DNA of 40,445 nt, taken from assembly GCA_964592645.1 (NCBI GenBank), contig CAZQFV010000028.1:1-40445 (forward strand), written 5' to 3'. Positions 16,637-25,809 of the stretch are shown here, in pieces. A program made the translations under genes and the position numbers. Each line of letters opens with the position of its first letter. Position 1 is the first letter of the stretch. The notes under the pieces are model-generated. The model worked only from the letters and a program-made list of their open reading frames with translations. It ran no database searches and had not been told where the DNA came from. This DNA comes from CAZQFV01 sp964592645. Its GTDB lineage: Bacteria > Chloroflexota > Chloroflexia > DTKN01.

Positions 16637-19600
16637 CTACGGCGCCGCCGTCTTGACAATCAGCGGCAGGTAGATGGTGTAGGGCGCCGGCGGCACGACG
16701 CACGAGACCTCCACGGTCTCGGTGCGCGTGTCGTGCCCGGCACCATCGCAGTTGTTGACGTCCAGCGTCACCGTGTAGGTGCCCGTGGCAAGAAAGTCCA
16801 CCACCGGCGCCGGGTCGGTCGAGGTACCAAAGGTCCCAAAGTCCCACAGGTAGGCGAACGGTTCCGTCCCGTTCAGCTCCGCGCCAAAGGTGACCACGCA
16901 CCCGGAGATGGATGTGGTCAGGTCGAGGATCTGCACCGCGTCGCAGCCGGCCAGCACCAGCGTCTTGCTGATACCGGCCGTTCCGCAGTCGCCCATGGCC
17001 CAGAGGGTCACGACATAGGTGCCGGCCGCGGCGTAGGTGTGCACCGGGTTCTCCAGCGTGGAGGTGAAGGTGTCGCCGAACTCCCACAGGTAGGCGCCGG
17101 CGTTAGCCGAGGCGTTGGCAAAGGTGACCGTCAGGCCGGCGACGGTGTAGTTGAAGTCGGCCGTGGGCGGCGGCAGAACCGCCACCGTCTTGGTGGCCGT
17201 ACCGCACCCGGCATTGTTGCAGGCCTCCAGCGTTACCTCGTAGCTGCCAGGCTGGGCGTAGATGTGGGTGGGGTTCTTCAGCGTCGAGGTGATGCCGTCG
17301 CCGAACGTCCACAGGTAGGAGTCGGCAAACAGCGTGGTGTTGGTCAAGACCAGCGGTTCGCCCAGGCAGACCGGCGAGTTGGACTCGAAACTGGCCGTCG
17401 GCGTGACCAGCTCGACGACGCACAGCTCCAGCGGGAGGTAAAGCGGGTCCTCCCAGCCGGGGTCGTCGTGCAGCAGAACCAGACTGGCGTTGTAACACTC
17501 GCCCACGGTCAGGCCGGTGGTGTCGAAGACGACGTCCACAACAAAGGCGTCGTCGGGCAGGACCAGGCCGGAGGTCGGGGCCTCGCTCACCCAGGGCACG
17601 TCGGTAAAGAGCACCATGCCCTCGATGATAAAGGGCATGCCCTGCTGGGTGCTGGTGCCGGTGTCCAAGGCCGGCGCCCACGACCCTGTGTACTGCAGGG
17701 CGTTCCCGGTCGTGGTCTGGCCGAGGATACTGATCGGCGGAGCCCAGGGGCCGGTGTAGGAGGTTGAGCCGTCGGTCATCCAGTCCAGCCAGTAGGTGCC
17801 CGGCGGCAGCGTCACGCCGGCGTTGGCCTTGTCGGCGAACACGGCCCGGGCGGTATCCGTCAGGCCGGTATCGAGCACGCGGTAGATGTTAGAGAAGGTT
17901 GAGGAGAGCAGCCGGTTGGTGGTCAGGTCGCCAAAGACGACGCTGCTGTTTGGATCGTCCGGCGGGCCGTCCCAGATCTGGTAGTAGACACCGGTGATCG
18001 GCGAGGGGCTGGTCGGCGAGTTGGTCTGGTAGGCGAAGAAGGTGATGCTGTCGATCTGCCAACCGGCCGGGTCGGTGATCGTAAAGTCATCGGCCATGCG
18101 GTAGCCGTTGGCGAACTGGTGGCCGAAGCCGTAGGTGTCCATACCCAGCGTCGTCTGCAGGGCGCTGGCGTCGGCCCCGCCAAAGCCGCTGCCCGGATGG
18201 GTCACCAGCGGGCCGTTGTCGTAGAGCACGCTTTCGGGGTAGACAAAGGTCGGCACGGGGCCGGCCGGCGCAGGAGCGGGGGCCGCCGGAACGCCGACCA
18301 CCTCGGCGGCCAGGGCGGGGTCGTACCGGGCCGCCGGCGCGTAGAACTGCCCGGCCAGCGACAACGTAGCGGTGGTCTCGGCCAGTTGCCAGGCCAGTTC
18401 GCCGGCGCCCGCGTTGAGGATGGTGAGCGTGTCGGCGAACACCGTATCGACCGGCAACGTCAGGCTGTAGGTCAGCGGGGTGATGTCCATGCACGACTCC
18501 ACGTACCGCAGGCCCAGGTCCAGGGTGCTGGTCTGCTGGGCGACGACGGTGACGATGCCGGTGGCCGGCAAGTGCCCGGCAGCGCCGGCGGTGACGGTGT
18601 AGACGCCCCCCAACAGCCAGCGGAAGTAGTAGCCGGTGCCCGGATCTGAGGTCACGGTCCAACTGGAGCCATCCTCCGCCACGATCAGCACCTCGGCTTC
18701 GAGCGGCGTGGGGGCGGCATCGCAGTAGCCGAGCCCGCTGACCACGCCCTCCAGCCGGCCGTAGCTGGCGCTGGGTTCCACCGTCAGGGTCACCGGCACG
18801 TTGACCGTCTGGGCCAGCGGGTCGTTGTGCTTGATCCGCAACTGGGCGGTGTAGGTGCCGGGCTCGGCGGCCACCCCGGCGTCAAAGGTCACCGCCACCG
18901 GGGCGGCATCGCCCGGGGCGACGGTGCCGGTGATCGGGTCTTCGGACAGCCACGGCGCGTCGCTGACGGCGATGAACCCAAGCACGCGGTTGACCACCTC
19001 GACCTCTTGGGCCGGGTCGGCGATGTACTGGAAGTCGAAGGCGGTGTAGACGGCCCGGTAGCCGCTGCGGTCCAGGGCGGCGCCGCCGTAGTTGGACGAG
19101 CCCTGGAACTGGAAGATGGGCGTGCCTTCCGCCCCCACAGCAATGCCATCGGGGAAGGGATCGACGCTGACGTCCAGGGTTAGGCCGGCCATGATGTCCA
19201 GCCCGTCCAGGTAGTCGCCGCCGTTGTCCACCACGTAGGTGGACTGCAGGTAGGTGTCGTAGAAGGCGCTGCCGTGGCGGTAGTAGCCCAGGTCGTTGTC
19301 CGAGATATAGAGCGAGCCGCCGGCATCCAGGTAGGCCACCAGCAGGAGCTCGCTGGCCGTCGGAGCGCCGGTGTAGCCGGTGGTCCCGGCGTAGAAGACG
19401 GCCAGGTACTCCAGCAGTTGGTCGACGGTCATGGCCTGGAACTGCGCGTCGGTCACCCCCAGGAAGGTGTAGCCCAGGGCGGTCAGCGCCGCCTCCATGG
19501 CCGCGGCCGCGGTGGCGTCCTTGCGGACGACCAGGATGTCCTCGCCGGCCAGGCCAGGGGTGAAGCCGCCGTTGCGCTCGACGATCTCAAAGGTCAGCGG

Positions 19601-22600
19601 CAGGTTGCCAAGGTTGGAGATGTTCAGCGTCTGGACGCCCACTCCGCCCATCTCCAGGGTCTGCTCCATGGTGGTGGGGTCGACGGCGATCTCGGGGGCC
19701 AGCAGGGCCAGTTGAAAGTCCTGCGTGGTGGTCTGCAGGCCGGTGATCTGCACCACCGCCGTCGAGGGGATGTAGCCGGCGGCGCTGGCCGTGACGGTAT
19801 AGGTGTCGGCGACCAACCATTTGTAATAGTAGCCGGTGGCCGGGTTGGTGGGCACCGTCCACGATACGCCGTAGGAGGTTTCGATCAGCACGTCGGCATC
19901 GAGCGGGCCGCCGGGGCGATCGCTGGTGACGGTGCCTTCCAGCTTGCCCATATCGCCGCTGGGCAGCACGTTCAGCGTCACCGGGACATCGACGCGGTCG
20001 TCGAGTGGGTCGTTGCTCAGCACGCGCAGCACGGCCTGGTAGACGCCAGGCTCGGGGACCTGTGTGGTGTCAAAGGTCACGTCCACATCGGCCGTCTCGC
20101 CCGGCAGGACGGTCCCACTGATCGGGCTCTCGCTCAGCCAGGGTACATCGCCGCCGCCCCCGAGGAAGGTCAGGATGTTGGATATCAACTCGTTGCGCTG
20201 CGCCGGCACAGTCAGGCCGTTGTGGAAGTTGACGCCGAGCCAGACGGTCTTGTAGTTGGCGCCCTCGTAGTGGGTCAGGCCGGCGTAGCCGGAGCCGGTG
20301 CCGCCCGGGCCATAGATCAGGCCGGTGGTGGCCGCCGAGGAGGCGATGTTGGCATAGTCGCCGTTGCTGCTCGATGCGCCGGCCAGCGTCAGGCCGTTGG
20401 GCGCGACAAAGTCGCCGCCGATGGGGTCACCGGCCACGCCGTTCAGGGCGGTGATGCCCGTCCCGGCATAGTCGCCCTGATAGGTGGTCTGGAACAGCAG
20501 GTAGAGGTTGTGCTCCCCCGCACCGGGCGTGCCGTTGGCCAGGTCCCACAGGAAGTCGACGCTGGTGGCGAAGAGCGATTTGCCGCCACTGTTCAGCCAG
20601 TCGGCCACGATCTGGCACTGGGTATCCCCAGGATCCAGCACGCTTTCGTCGGCCCAGATCAGCAGGCTGTAGGGCGCCAACTGGGCCAGGTTCGGGAAAG
20701 GCTGGGAGTCCAGGTTCCACTCGTCCCAGCTCACGCCGGCGGCGGTCAGCGAGTCGCGGTAGACCGTCCAGCTGCCGGATGTCAGGTCGTCGCCCATCAG
20801 AAGTATGTCGTTGGCCTGCGCCTGGCCGGCGTTGGCCTCGCGGATCTCCCAGGTGAGCGGCTGGAGGCCGTCGTTGGTGATGTGCAGCACCTGCACGCTG
20901 GTCTGGCCGAACTGCAGCGTCTCGACCAACGCGGCCGGGGAGACAACGATCTCGGGTTCGTTCAGGGCCAGCTCAAAATCCTGGACCGTGGTCTGCTGGG
21001 CGATGACCTGCACGGCCGCCGTCTGGGGCACATAGTCGTCGGCGCTGGCGGTGACGGCGTAGGCCCCCGCCTCCAGCCAGTAGGAATAGTAGCCGGTGGC
21101 CGGATCGGTGGTCAGCGTCACGCTGAATCCGCCGCTGTCGGTGATGAGGACGGTGGCCTCCAGCGGGCCGCCGGGGCGGTCGCTGGTGACGGTGCCCTCC
21201 AGCAGCCCCATGCTGGCGGTGGGCAGGACGTCCAGGATGACCGCGATGTACTTGGTGGGCCCGCCGCCACTGGTCGGGTGGATGAGCAGGCTGCCCCGGT
21301 ATTGGCCGGGCTGGTCGACGCCGGCCGCGGGCGTGGCGGTGAAGGCGTTGGTCCAGGCGAGCGAGTTGCCGGCCGGCACCGTGCCGGCGGTGATGCTCGT
21401 CCCGAACCAGGGGATGTCGCCGCCGTCGCAGGGCGGGGAGCCGGGGAACTGGAAGCAGATGGCCAGGTTGTCCACCAGCACCGGCTGGTTGTAGGAGTAC
21501 TGCAGGTAGTTGGGGCTCTGCCGGCGGATGCCGGAGGTGGCGCTGACTCCATAGTCGTACGAGACGTTGCCAAAGTTGGTGTCCAGGTACTGGTACTTGA
21601 TGTTATTGGTGCCCTCGTACAGCATCAGCTCGAAGGTGGCGCTGCCGATGTTGGAGTAGTGCGGCCGGTTGTACCACTCGACGACAAAGATGCGGTGCGG
21701 GGCCGTGCCGATCGTCTTGTAGTAGACGTTGCCGGTGTCGGAGTCCATGTCGTCCCAGAAGGGCACGATCAGGTTGTTGTAGGTGGTGGTTTCCAGGTTT
21801 GCGTTGGTGACCGGCAGGTCGCAGGTGTCAGGATTGAAGAGGGCGCCGCCGTTGTTGCCGACGCAGAGGTTGGTGGAGGTCTGGTCGTAGAAGGTGAAGG
21901 GGAAGGGAATGGCGACCGTGGCCTCGCCGTCGTCGGCCAGGTTGAGCGGTGTGCCGTCGGTGGCGTCGATCCACTCGTAGCGCGCGCCGCCCGGTTCGTT
22001 GGAGTCCTTGTAGGTGTAGCCGAACGGGTCGGGGCCGCCGCTGCCCAGGGTGGCCAGGCCGCCCGGCAGCTCGACGAACTCAAAGGGATAGTCCACCCCC
22101 ATGTTGTTGGTCATCACCCCGGTCACGCTGCCACCCTGGCCCAGCTCGACCGTGGCGTGGATCGGGTCGGGGACCACGGCCACGGCCGCCAGCAGGGCAA
22201 AGTCCTGCTGCACGTTCCCGCCGACCGGGATGTCGATGCTGACGGTCTGGCTGGCATAGTCGGTCGCCTCGGCGGTGACGTCGTAGGTGCCGGCATCCAG
22301 GTACATCTCGTAGAAGCCGGTGGCCGGGTTGGTGCTCGCGCTGGTGCCGTCGGCCGTGACGGTGGCGTTCAGGGGGGCGCCGCTGTTGGCGTCGCTCACG
22401 TAGCCGAAGAGCCGGCCGCGGGGCTGCAGGTCAAAGTCGCGGGTGACGACGGTATCGGTGACGACGACGACGTTATAGGCAGTGCCGGCCGTGAAGTACG
22501 GGTGGGTGACGGTGACGGTATAGGTGCCGGCCCCGACGGTGACGGTATAGTAGCCGGAGGAGTCGGTGTTGGCGTTCCAGGCGCCGCCGCCCTGGCGCTG

Positions 22601-24097
22601 GGCGGTGACGGTGGCGCCGGCGATGGGCGCGGCGTTCTGGGCGTTGCGCACGTGGCCGTGCAGCGCGCCCCAGGCGGCGACGCAGTTCTGCAGGCCGGCC
22701 GCCAACACGTTCAGGTAGCCGTAGCCGTAGGTGTAGTTACCCTCGCCGTCCGGCGGGGCGCCGCAGTTGCCGGCCGGCGCGGCGTCGGCATAGTCCTGCA
22801 GGATTTGGAAGGTCTGGTCGATCTGCCCCACCAGGGAAGCGTTGCACGACCACAGCAGGGCTACGGCGCCGGCGGTGTGCGGCGAGGCCATGGAGGTGCC
22901 GTCGTAGGTGCAGTTCCAGCCGTTGGTCGGCACCGAGGAGCAAATGTCCACGCCGGGAGCCGAGATATTGGGCTTGGTATAGGGTTCGTGGCCATAGGCC
23001 GACGGCCCGCGGCTGGAGAAGGAGGCGATGACGCGGCTGCTGTCGTGGGCCGCACTGCCGAACGACTCCTGGTAGTCGCCCGGGCTGCCCAGGGTGCTGC
23101 AGCTCGATCCGGAGTTGCCGGCGGAAAAGGCCGGGAAGATGCCGGCAGCGCGCCAGGCGTTGACCTTGCCCAGGTACCAGGCGTTGCCGCCGGAGCCGCC
23201 CCAGGAGTTGTTGACCACGTGCGGGCGGTTGGCCGCGCTTCCGCCGGGGGCCACGATCCAGTCGGCGCAGGCGTTCAGCGAGGTCTCGGAGCAGGAAGAC
23301 GACTCGCAGCCCTTGCACATGATGAACTGGGCGCCGGGGGCCATGCCGACGATATAGGTCAGGGACGGGTCATCGTCGCCGACCATGGTGCCCATGGTGT
23401 GCGTGCCGTGGCCGTTGTTGTCGCAGACGTTGCCGCCGCAGATGTTGGCGGGATCCAGCCAGCAGGCCGGGTCGGTGGGGTTGGCAGCGCACTTGTAGGC
23501 CTGGTCCAGGGCGGGGTGGTTCCACTGCACCCCGGTGTCGATGTTGGCAACGACGATGCCCTCACCCTGTACGCCGAACTGGGTCCAGAACTGGTTGGCC
23601 TTGGTGTCGATGATGCCCCAGTCGGTGGTGGCTGCCGGCGCCGGCGTGCCCTGGGAGAGGATGGGGTCGAGGTAGTAGGTGCGCGCGGCGCGCACCAGGG
23701 CGACATCGTCCAGGGCGGCCAGGGTCTGGGCGGCCTGCAGGTCGCCGGCGTACACGTACAGTTCGTTGCCGGCGAAGAACGACCGGAAGGCGATGCCGCG
23801 CTTGGCCAGGTAGTCCTGCGCCTCGGCCTGGCTCTCGCTGGCCACGGCGCGCAGGGTATCGTAGACATACTGGCCGCGGGCGTTCCAGTCGGCGATGGTG
23901 TAGGCTGCACTCAGATCGGCCTGCTTGGCCATGACCACGACAAAGTCGGCCTGGCCGTCGAGGGTCAGCCGGTCCAGAAGGGCCCCCTCGATCTTGTCGC
24001 CTGCCTGCAGGGGAGCCGCCGCGGTGGGCAGCGCTGCCAGGAACAGCAAGGTAAGGGCCAAGATGCTCAGCACTCGGGAACGAGGGGTGGTGACCAT
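16637..24097 (-). CDS. Giant secreted subtilisin-like protease with Ig-like repeats, PKD domains and YLPL tail
   Basis: 2486 residues. A signal peptide (about 1-28, cleaved near TAAA) precedes a pro-region and an S8 catalytic domain with D187 (NIDTGVQWNHP), H230 (NGHGTHTMG), oxyanion N328 (SAGNSG) and S402 (GTSMASPHTAG). It is Cys-rich for a subtilase, suggesting disulfides outside the cell. Five carboxypeptidase-regulatory-like beta modules follow, three of them opening with LEGTVTSDRPGGPL or a relative, alternating with modules ending NDPxxxxVxVPVTL. Three PKD-like domains (YLWTFGDG, YLWEFGD, YLWDFG) lead to the C-terminus YTIYLPLIVKTAAP. AGGAGG precedes the ATG, and promoter and terminator flank it, so it is a one-gene unit. 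Target proteins are unknown; nutrient proteolysis at the surface is likely. Confidence 0.95.
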   Translation of the reverse strand: MVTTPRSRVLSILALTLLFLAALPTAAAPLQAGDKIEGALLDRLTLDGQADFVVVMAKQADLSAAYTIADWNARGQYVYDTLRAVASESQAEAQDYLAKRGIAFRSFFAGNELYVYAGDLQAAQTLAALDDVALVRAARTYYLDPILSQGTPAPAATTDWGIIDTKANQFWTQFGVQGEGIVVANIDTGVQWNHPALDQAYKCAANPTDPACWLDPANICGGNVCDNNGHGTHTMGTMVGDDDPSLTYIVGMAPGAQFIMCKGCESSSCSETSLNACADWIVAPGGSAANRPHVVNNSWGGSGGNAWYLGKVNAWRAAGIFPAFSAGNSGSSCSTLGSPGDYQESFGSAAHDSSRVIASFSSRGPSAYGHEPYTKPNISAPGVDICSSVPTNGWNCTYDGTSMASPHTAGAVALLWSCNASLVGQIDQTFQILQDYADAAPAGNCGAPPDGEGNYTYGYGYLNVLAAGLQNCVAAWGALHGHVRNAQNAAPIAGATVTAQRQGGGAWNANTDSSGYYTVTVGAGTYTVTVTHPYFTAGTAYNVVVVTDTVVTRDFDLQPRGRLFGYVSDANSGAPLNATVTADGTSASTNPATGFYEMYLDAGTYDVTAEATDYASQTVSIDIPVGGNVQQDFALLAAVAVVPDPIHATVELGQGGSVTGVMTNNMGVDYPFEFVELPGGLATLGSGGPDPFGYTYKDSNEPGGARYEWIDATDGTPLNLADDGEATVAIPFPFTFYDQTSTNLCVGNNGGALFNPDTCDLPVTNANLETTTYNNLIVPFWDDMDSDTGNVYYKTIGTAPHRIFVVEWYNRPHYSNIGSATFELMLYEGTNNIKYQYLDTNFGNVSYDYGVSATSGIRRQSPNYLQYSYNQPVLVDNLAICFQFPGSPPCDGGDIPWFGTSITAGTVPAGNSLAWTNAFTATPAAGVDQPGQYRGSLLIHPTSGGGPTKYIAVILDVLPTASMGLLEGTVTSDRPGGPLEATVLITDSGGFSVTLTTDPATGYYSYWLEAGAYAVTASADDYVPQTAAVQVIAQQTTVQDFELALNEPEIVVSPAALVETLQFGQTSVQVLHITNDGLQPLTWEIREANAGQAQANDILLMGDDLTSGSWTVYRDSLTAAGVSWDEWNLDSQPFPNLAQLAPYSLLIWADESVLDPGDTQCQIVADWLNSGGKSLFATSVDFLWDLANGTPGAGEHNLYLLFQTTYQGDYAGTGITALNGVAGDPIGGDFVAPNGLTLAGASSSNGDYANIASSAATTGLIYGPGGTGSGYAGLTHYEGANYKTVWLGVNFHNGLTVPAQRNELISNILTFLGGGGDVPWLSESPISGTVLPGETADVDVTFDTTQVPEPGVYQAVLRVLSNDPLDDRVDVPVTLNVLPSGDMGKLEGTVTSDRPGGPLDADVLIETSYGVSWTVPTNPATGYYYKWLVADTYTVTASAAGYIPSTAVVQITGLQTTTQDFQLALLAPEIAVDPTTMEQTLEMGGVGVQTLNISNLGNLPLTFEIVERNGGFTPGLAGEDILVVRKDATAAAAMEAALTALGYTFLGVTDAQFQAMTVDQLLEYLAVFYAGTTGYTGAPTASELLLVAYLDAGGSLYISDNDLGYYRHGSAFYDTYLQSTYVVDNGGDYLDGLDIMAGLTLDVSVDPFPDGIAVGAEGTPIFQFQGSSNYGGAALDRSGYRAVYTAFDFQYIADPAQEVEVVNRVLGFIAVSDAPWLSEDPITGTVAPGDAAPVAVTFDAGVAAEPGTYTAQLRIKHNDPLAQTVNVPVTLTVEPSASYGRLEGVVSGLGYCDAAPTPLEAEVLIVAEDGSSWTVTSDPGTGYYFRWLLGGVYTVTAGAAGHLPATGIVTVVAQQTSTLDLGLRYVESCMDITPLTYSLTLPVDTVFADTLTILNAGAGELAWQLAETTATLSLAGQFYAPAARYDPALAAEVVGVPAAPAPAPAGPVPTFVYPESVLYDNGPLVTHPGSGFGGADASALQTTLGMDTYGFGHQFANGYRMADDFTITDPAGWQIDSITFFAYQTNSPTSPSPITGVYYQIWDGPPDDPNSSVVFGDLTTNRLLSSTFSNIYRVLDTGLTDTARAVFADKANAGVTLPPGTYWLDWMTDGSTSYTGPWAPPISILGQTTTGNALQYTGSWAPALDTGTSTQQGMPFIIEGMVLFTDVPWVSEAPTSGLVLPDDAFVVDVVFDTTGLTVGECYNASLVLLHDDPGWEDPLYLPLELCVVELVTPTASFESNSPVCLGEPLVLTNTTLFADSYLWTFGDGITSTLKNPTHIYAQPGSYEVTLEACNNAGCGTATKTVAVLPPPTADFNYTVAGLTVTFANASANAGAYLWEFGDTFTSTLENPVHTYAAAGTYVVTLWAMGDCGTAGISKTLVLAGCDAVQILDLTTSISGCVVTFGAELNGTEPFAYLWDFGTFGTSTDPAPVVDFLATGTYTVTLDVNNCDGAGHDTRTETVEVSCVVPPAPYTIYLPLIVKTAAP

Positions 24098-24218
24098 GGG
24101 ACTCTACCTCCTGTTGGATGAACGAACGACAGCCGAAAAGGGACAGTTGCACCTCCTTGAATCGGGTTGGTGGAGAGCCGGACAACGTGGCCTGGACCTG
24201 GTTGTGCTGCGTAGCCTT

Positions 24219-24247
24219 ATCATACCGAAGAGAGCGGGGGCTGTCAA
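24219..24247 (-). promoter_or_regulatory. Promoter of the subtilase gene
   Basis: On the minus strand a consensus TTGACA (plus 24242-24247), a 17-bp spacer and TATGAT (plus 24219-24224). It gives a leader of roughly 115 nt before the ATG at 24097. Confidence 0.78.
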
Positions 24248-24810
24248 GTCGGGGCGGGGCCGCGCCGGGCTTTTACCAAGTCGGCGCCTGTGCGACACGA
24301 ATGGCCAGGGCCCGGCCGGCACAGACGGGGGCTAGGGCCCCGGCTGCGCCCGCCGGTCAACGCGGTGGGGCTGCCTCGCTAATGGCTTTTTTTTTACCTG
24401 CGGCCAGTCGTCCTCGACCCACGCGACCACCATCGGGCGCGTTTAGGAAATTACGCAGAGGTCAGTAGACTCGGGCCAGAGTTAGACTGATAGTGGCCGG
24501 AAACCAGGCCGACCGTGTTCGAACGCTGGACAAGCAGCGGCCGGCCGCTTGTCCGGCGCCTGCCCACTACAAGAGCGCCGCCCTTGGCCGGCAGAGAACC
24601 AGGCAGGGGCTAGCAGACTACGAGAGGAGCACTACGAGAGACCACGGCATCGGCCGCAACAAGAGTACCGGCGGTCCACTTCTAGAGAACAAATGGCCCG
24701 AAACCAGATCGGTAGGGATCGGCGACCAGAGCGCGAGTGGGCCGCTGTTGGCGTACGAGTCGTCCCGCGCGAGTGTAGCGGTGGGTCCCATGGCCGGCAA
24801 CGCCCGGGAA
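24248..24810. other. Non-coding region between divergent promoters
   Basis: About 560 bp without a recognisable gene on either strand. It contains a T9 run at about 24386-24394, a bulged palindrome GGACAA-gca-GCGGCC/GGCCGC-TTGTCC at about 24529-24555, and ACTACGAGAG at 24617 and 24631 with a variant ACTACAAGAG at 24566. A short imperfect repeat built on CGAAACCAG/GGAAACCAG also lies near 24498 and 24697. It could hold regulatory sites or a decayed gene. Confidence 0.5.
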
Positions 24811-24839
24811 TTGACCCGCGCGCCTCCCCATGCTACAAT
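24811..24839 (+). promoter_or_regulatory. Promoter of the LamG lipoprotein gene
   Basis: TTGACC at 24811-24816, a 17-bp spacer and TACAAT at 24834-24839, preceded by TGC. The leader to the ATG at 24983 is about 135 nt, long enough to hold regulation, but I recognise no riboswitch in it. Confidence 0.75.
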
Positions 24840-24982
24840 GCCGCAACGTGAGCCGATCTTGCCTTCCCCGCCGGCCGGCGATCGTCCGCGGACCGCGCCG
24901 GGAGATGGCCCCACTCCCCGACCAGGCCCACGGCCCGGCCGATCGGCGGAAGAACGAGTCTCCAGACGAGAGGAGGCCGTAG

Positions 24983-25717
24983 ATGCAACGAGGTCTATTC
25001 CTGCTCCCCGTCTTCCTGGCAGCCACGCTGCTGGCCGGCTGCGGGGGACCGCCCGGTCCCACCGTCGACCCCACCGTGGCGGCGTCCCTGCGCCAGGGCC
25101 TGGTCCTCCATTACCCCCTCGACGGCAACTCCAAGGACGACAGCGGCCGCGGAAACGACGGGCGGGTGCGCGGAGCTATCGCCACCGCCGACCGTTTCGG
25201 CCGTATGCAGGGCGCCCTGCGCTTCGACGGCCACGACGACTATATCGTCACCCGCTCCGAGGTGCCGGTGAGCGAGGAGTACTCGGTCTCCCTATGGGTG
25301 CGGCCGGACATGGGCAGCGCCGGGGCCATCCTCTACCGCGGCAACATGAACTCCTGCTGGTACGACCCCTACCTCACCGTGGCGGCCGACACCCTGGCGG
25401 CCTCCGTGTCCGGATGCGAGGGCAGCGGCCGCATCGGGACAGCCCCCCTCTCCGCCGGGAAGTGGCACCATATCGCCCTGGTGATCACCGCCGCCACCCA
25501 GCGCCTGTACCTCGACGGCCGGGAGGTGGCGGCCTCCGACCATGCCCGTGCCGGCGTGCCCGTGCCGCTGACCATCGGGGCCACCGGCCTGGGCGAGGGC
25601 TACTTCTACGGGTTCGAGGGGGCCATCGACGATCTCGCCGTGTACGACCGGCCCCTGGGCGCGGACGAGGTCCTGGCCCTGTACCACGAGCGGGGTTGGA
25701 CGGGAGGAGATTACTGA
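24983..25717 (+). CDS. LamG/concanavalin-like lipoprotein
   Basis: 244 residues. A lipoprotein signal ends in LLAGC with C20 as the lipidated residue, so the protein is anchored outside the cytoplasmic membrane. The rest is one LamG-type jelly-roll domain: LVLHYPLDGNSKDDSGRGND, GALRFDGHDDYI, SVSLWVRPD, GKWHHIALV, QRLYLDG and finally GAIDDLAVYDRPL. Such domains bind sugars or proteins and are common as accessory domains of surface enzymes; here the domain stands alone. GAGGAGG precedes the ATG. The gene opens a run with a phosphatase, an esterase and a peptidase, separated from the first by a 14-bp minisatellite. Its ligand is unknown. Confidence 0.9.
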   Translation: MQRGLFLLPVFLAATLLAGCGGPPGPTVDPTVAASLRQGLVLHYPLDGNSKDDSGRGNDGRVRGAIATADRFGRMQGALRFDGHDDYIVTRSEVPVSEEYSVSLWVRPDMGSAGAILYRGNMNSCWYDPYLTVAADTLAASVSGCEGSGRIGTAPLSAGKWHHIALVITAATQRLYLDGREVAASDHARAGVPVPLTIGATGLGEGYFYGFEGAIDDLAVYDRPLGADEVLALYHERGWTGGDY

Positions 25718-25718
25718 G

Positions 25719-25809
25719 AGATGAGAGCGGAGAGCGGGGAGATGAGAGCAGGGAGACGAGAGCGGAAAGATGAGAACGAAGAGATGAGAGCGGAGAGATG
25801 AGTGCTGAA
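25719..25809. repeat. 14-bp minisatellite carrying ribosome site and start codon
   Basis: Units of the form AGATGAGAGCGGAG begin at 25719, 25740, 25754, 25768, 25782 and 25796; a 7-bp insert separates the first two and the rest are contiguous. The last unit contains the ATG of the phosphatase gene (25798). Most units carry a GGAG-like stretch plus ATG, so they form tiny overlapping reading frames: an in-frame run from 25721 to 25801 ends with a TGA that overlaps the gene's ATG. Confidence 0.8.

Noticed and set aside
19274..24121. 1615-codon open frame on the + strand opposite the subtilase
   Set aside because: It mirrors the high-GC codon pattern of the protease, has no ribosome site or recognisable domain, and runs through the protease promoter side only by chance.
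24515..24540. Possible tRNA T-arm around GTTCGAAC
   Set aside because: The flanking stem does not pair over five bases and no acceptor, D-arm or anticodon arm can be drawn.
24493..25773. 426-codon frame spanning the non-coding spacer and the LamG gene
   Set aside because: It overlaps the LamG gene in another frame, is Arg/Pro/Gly-rich, and starts upstream of the identified promoter.
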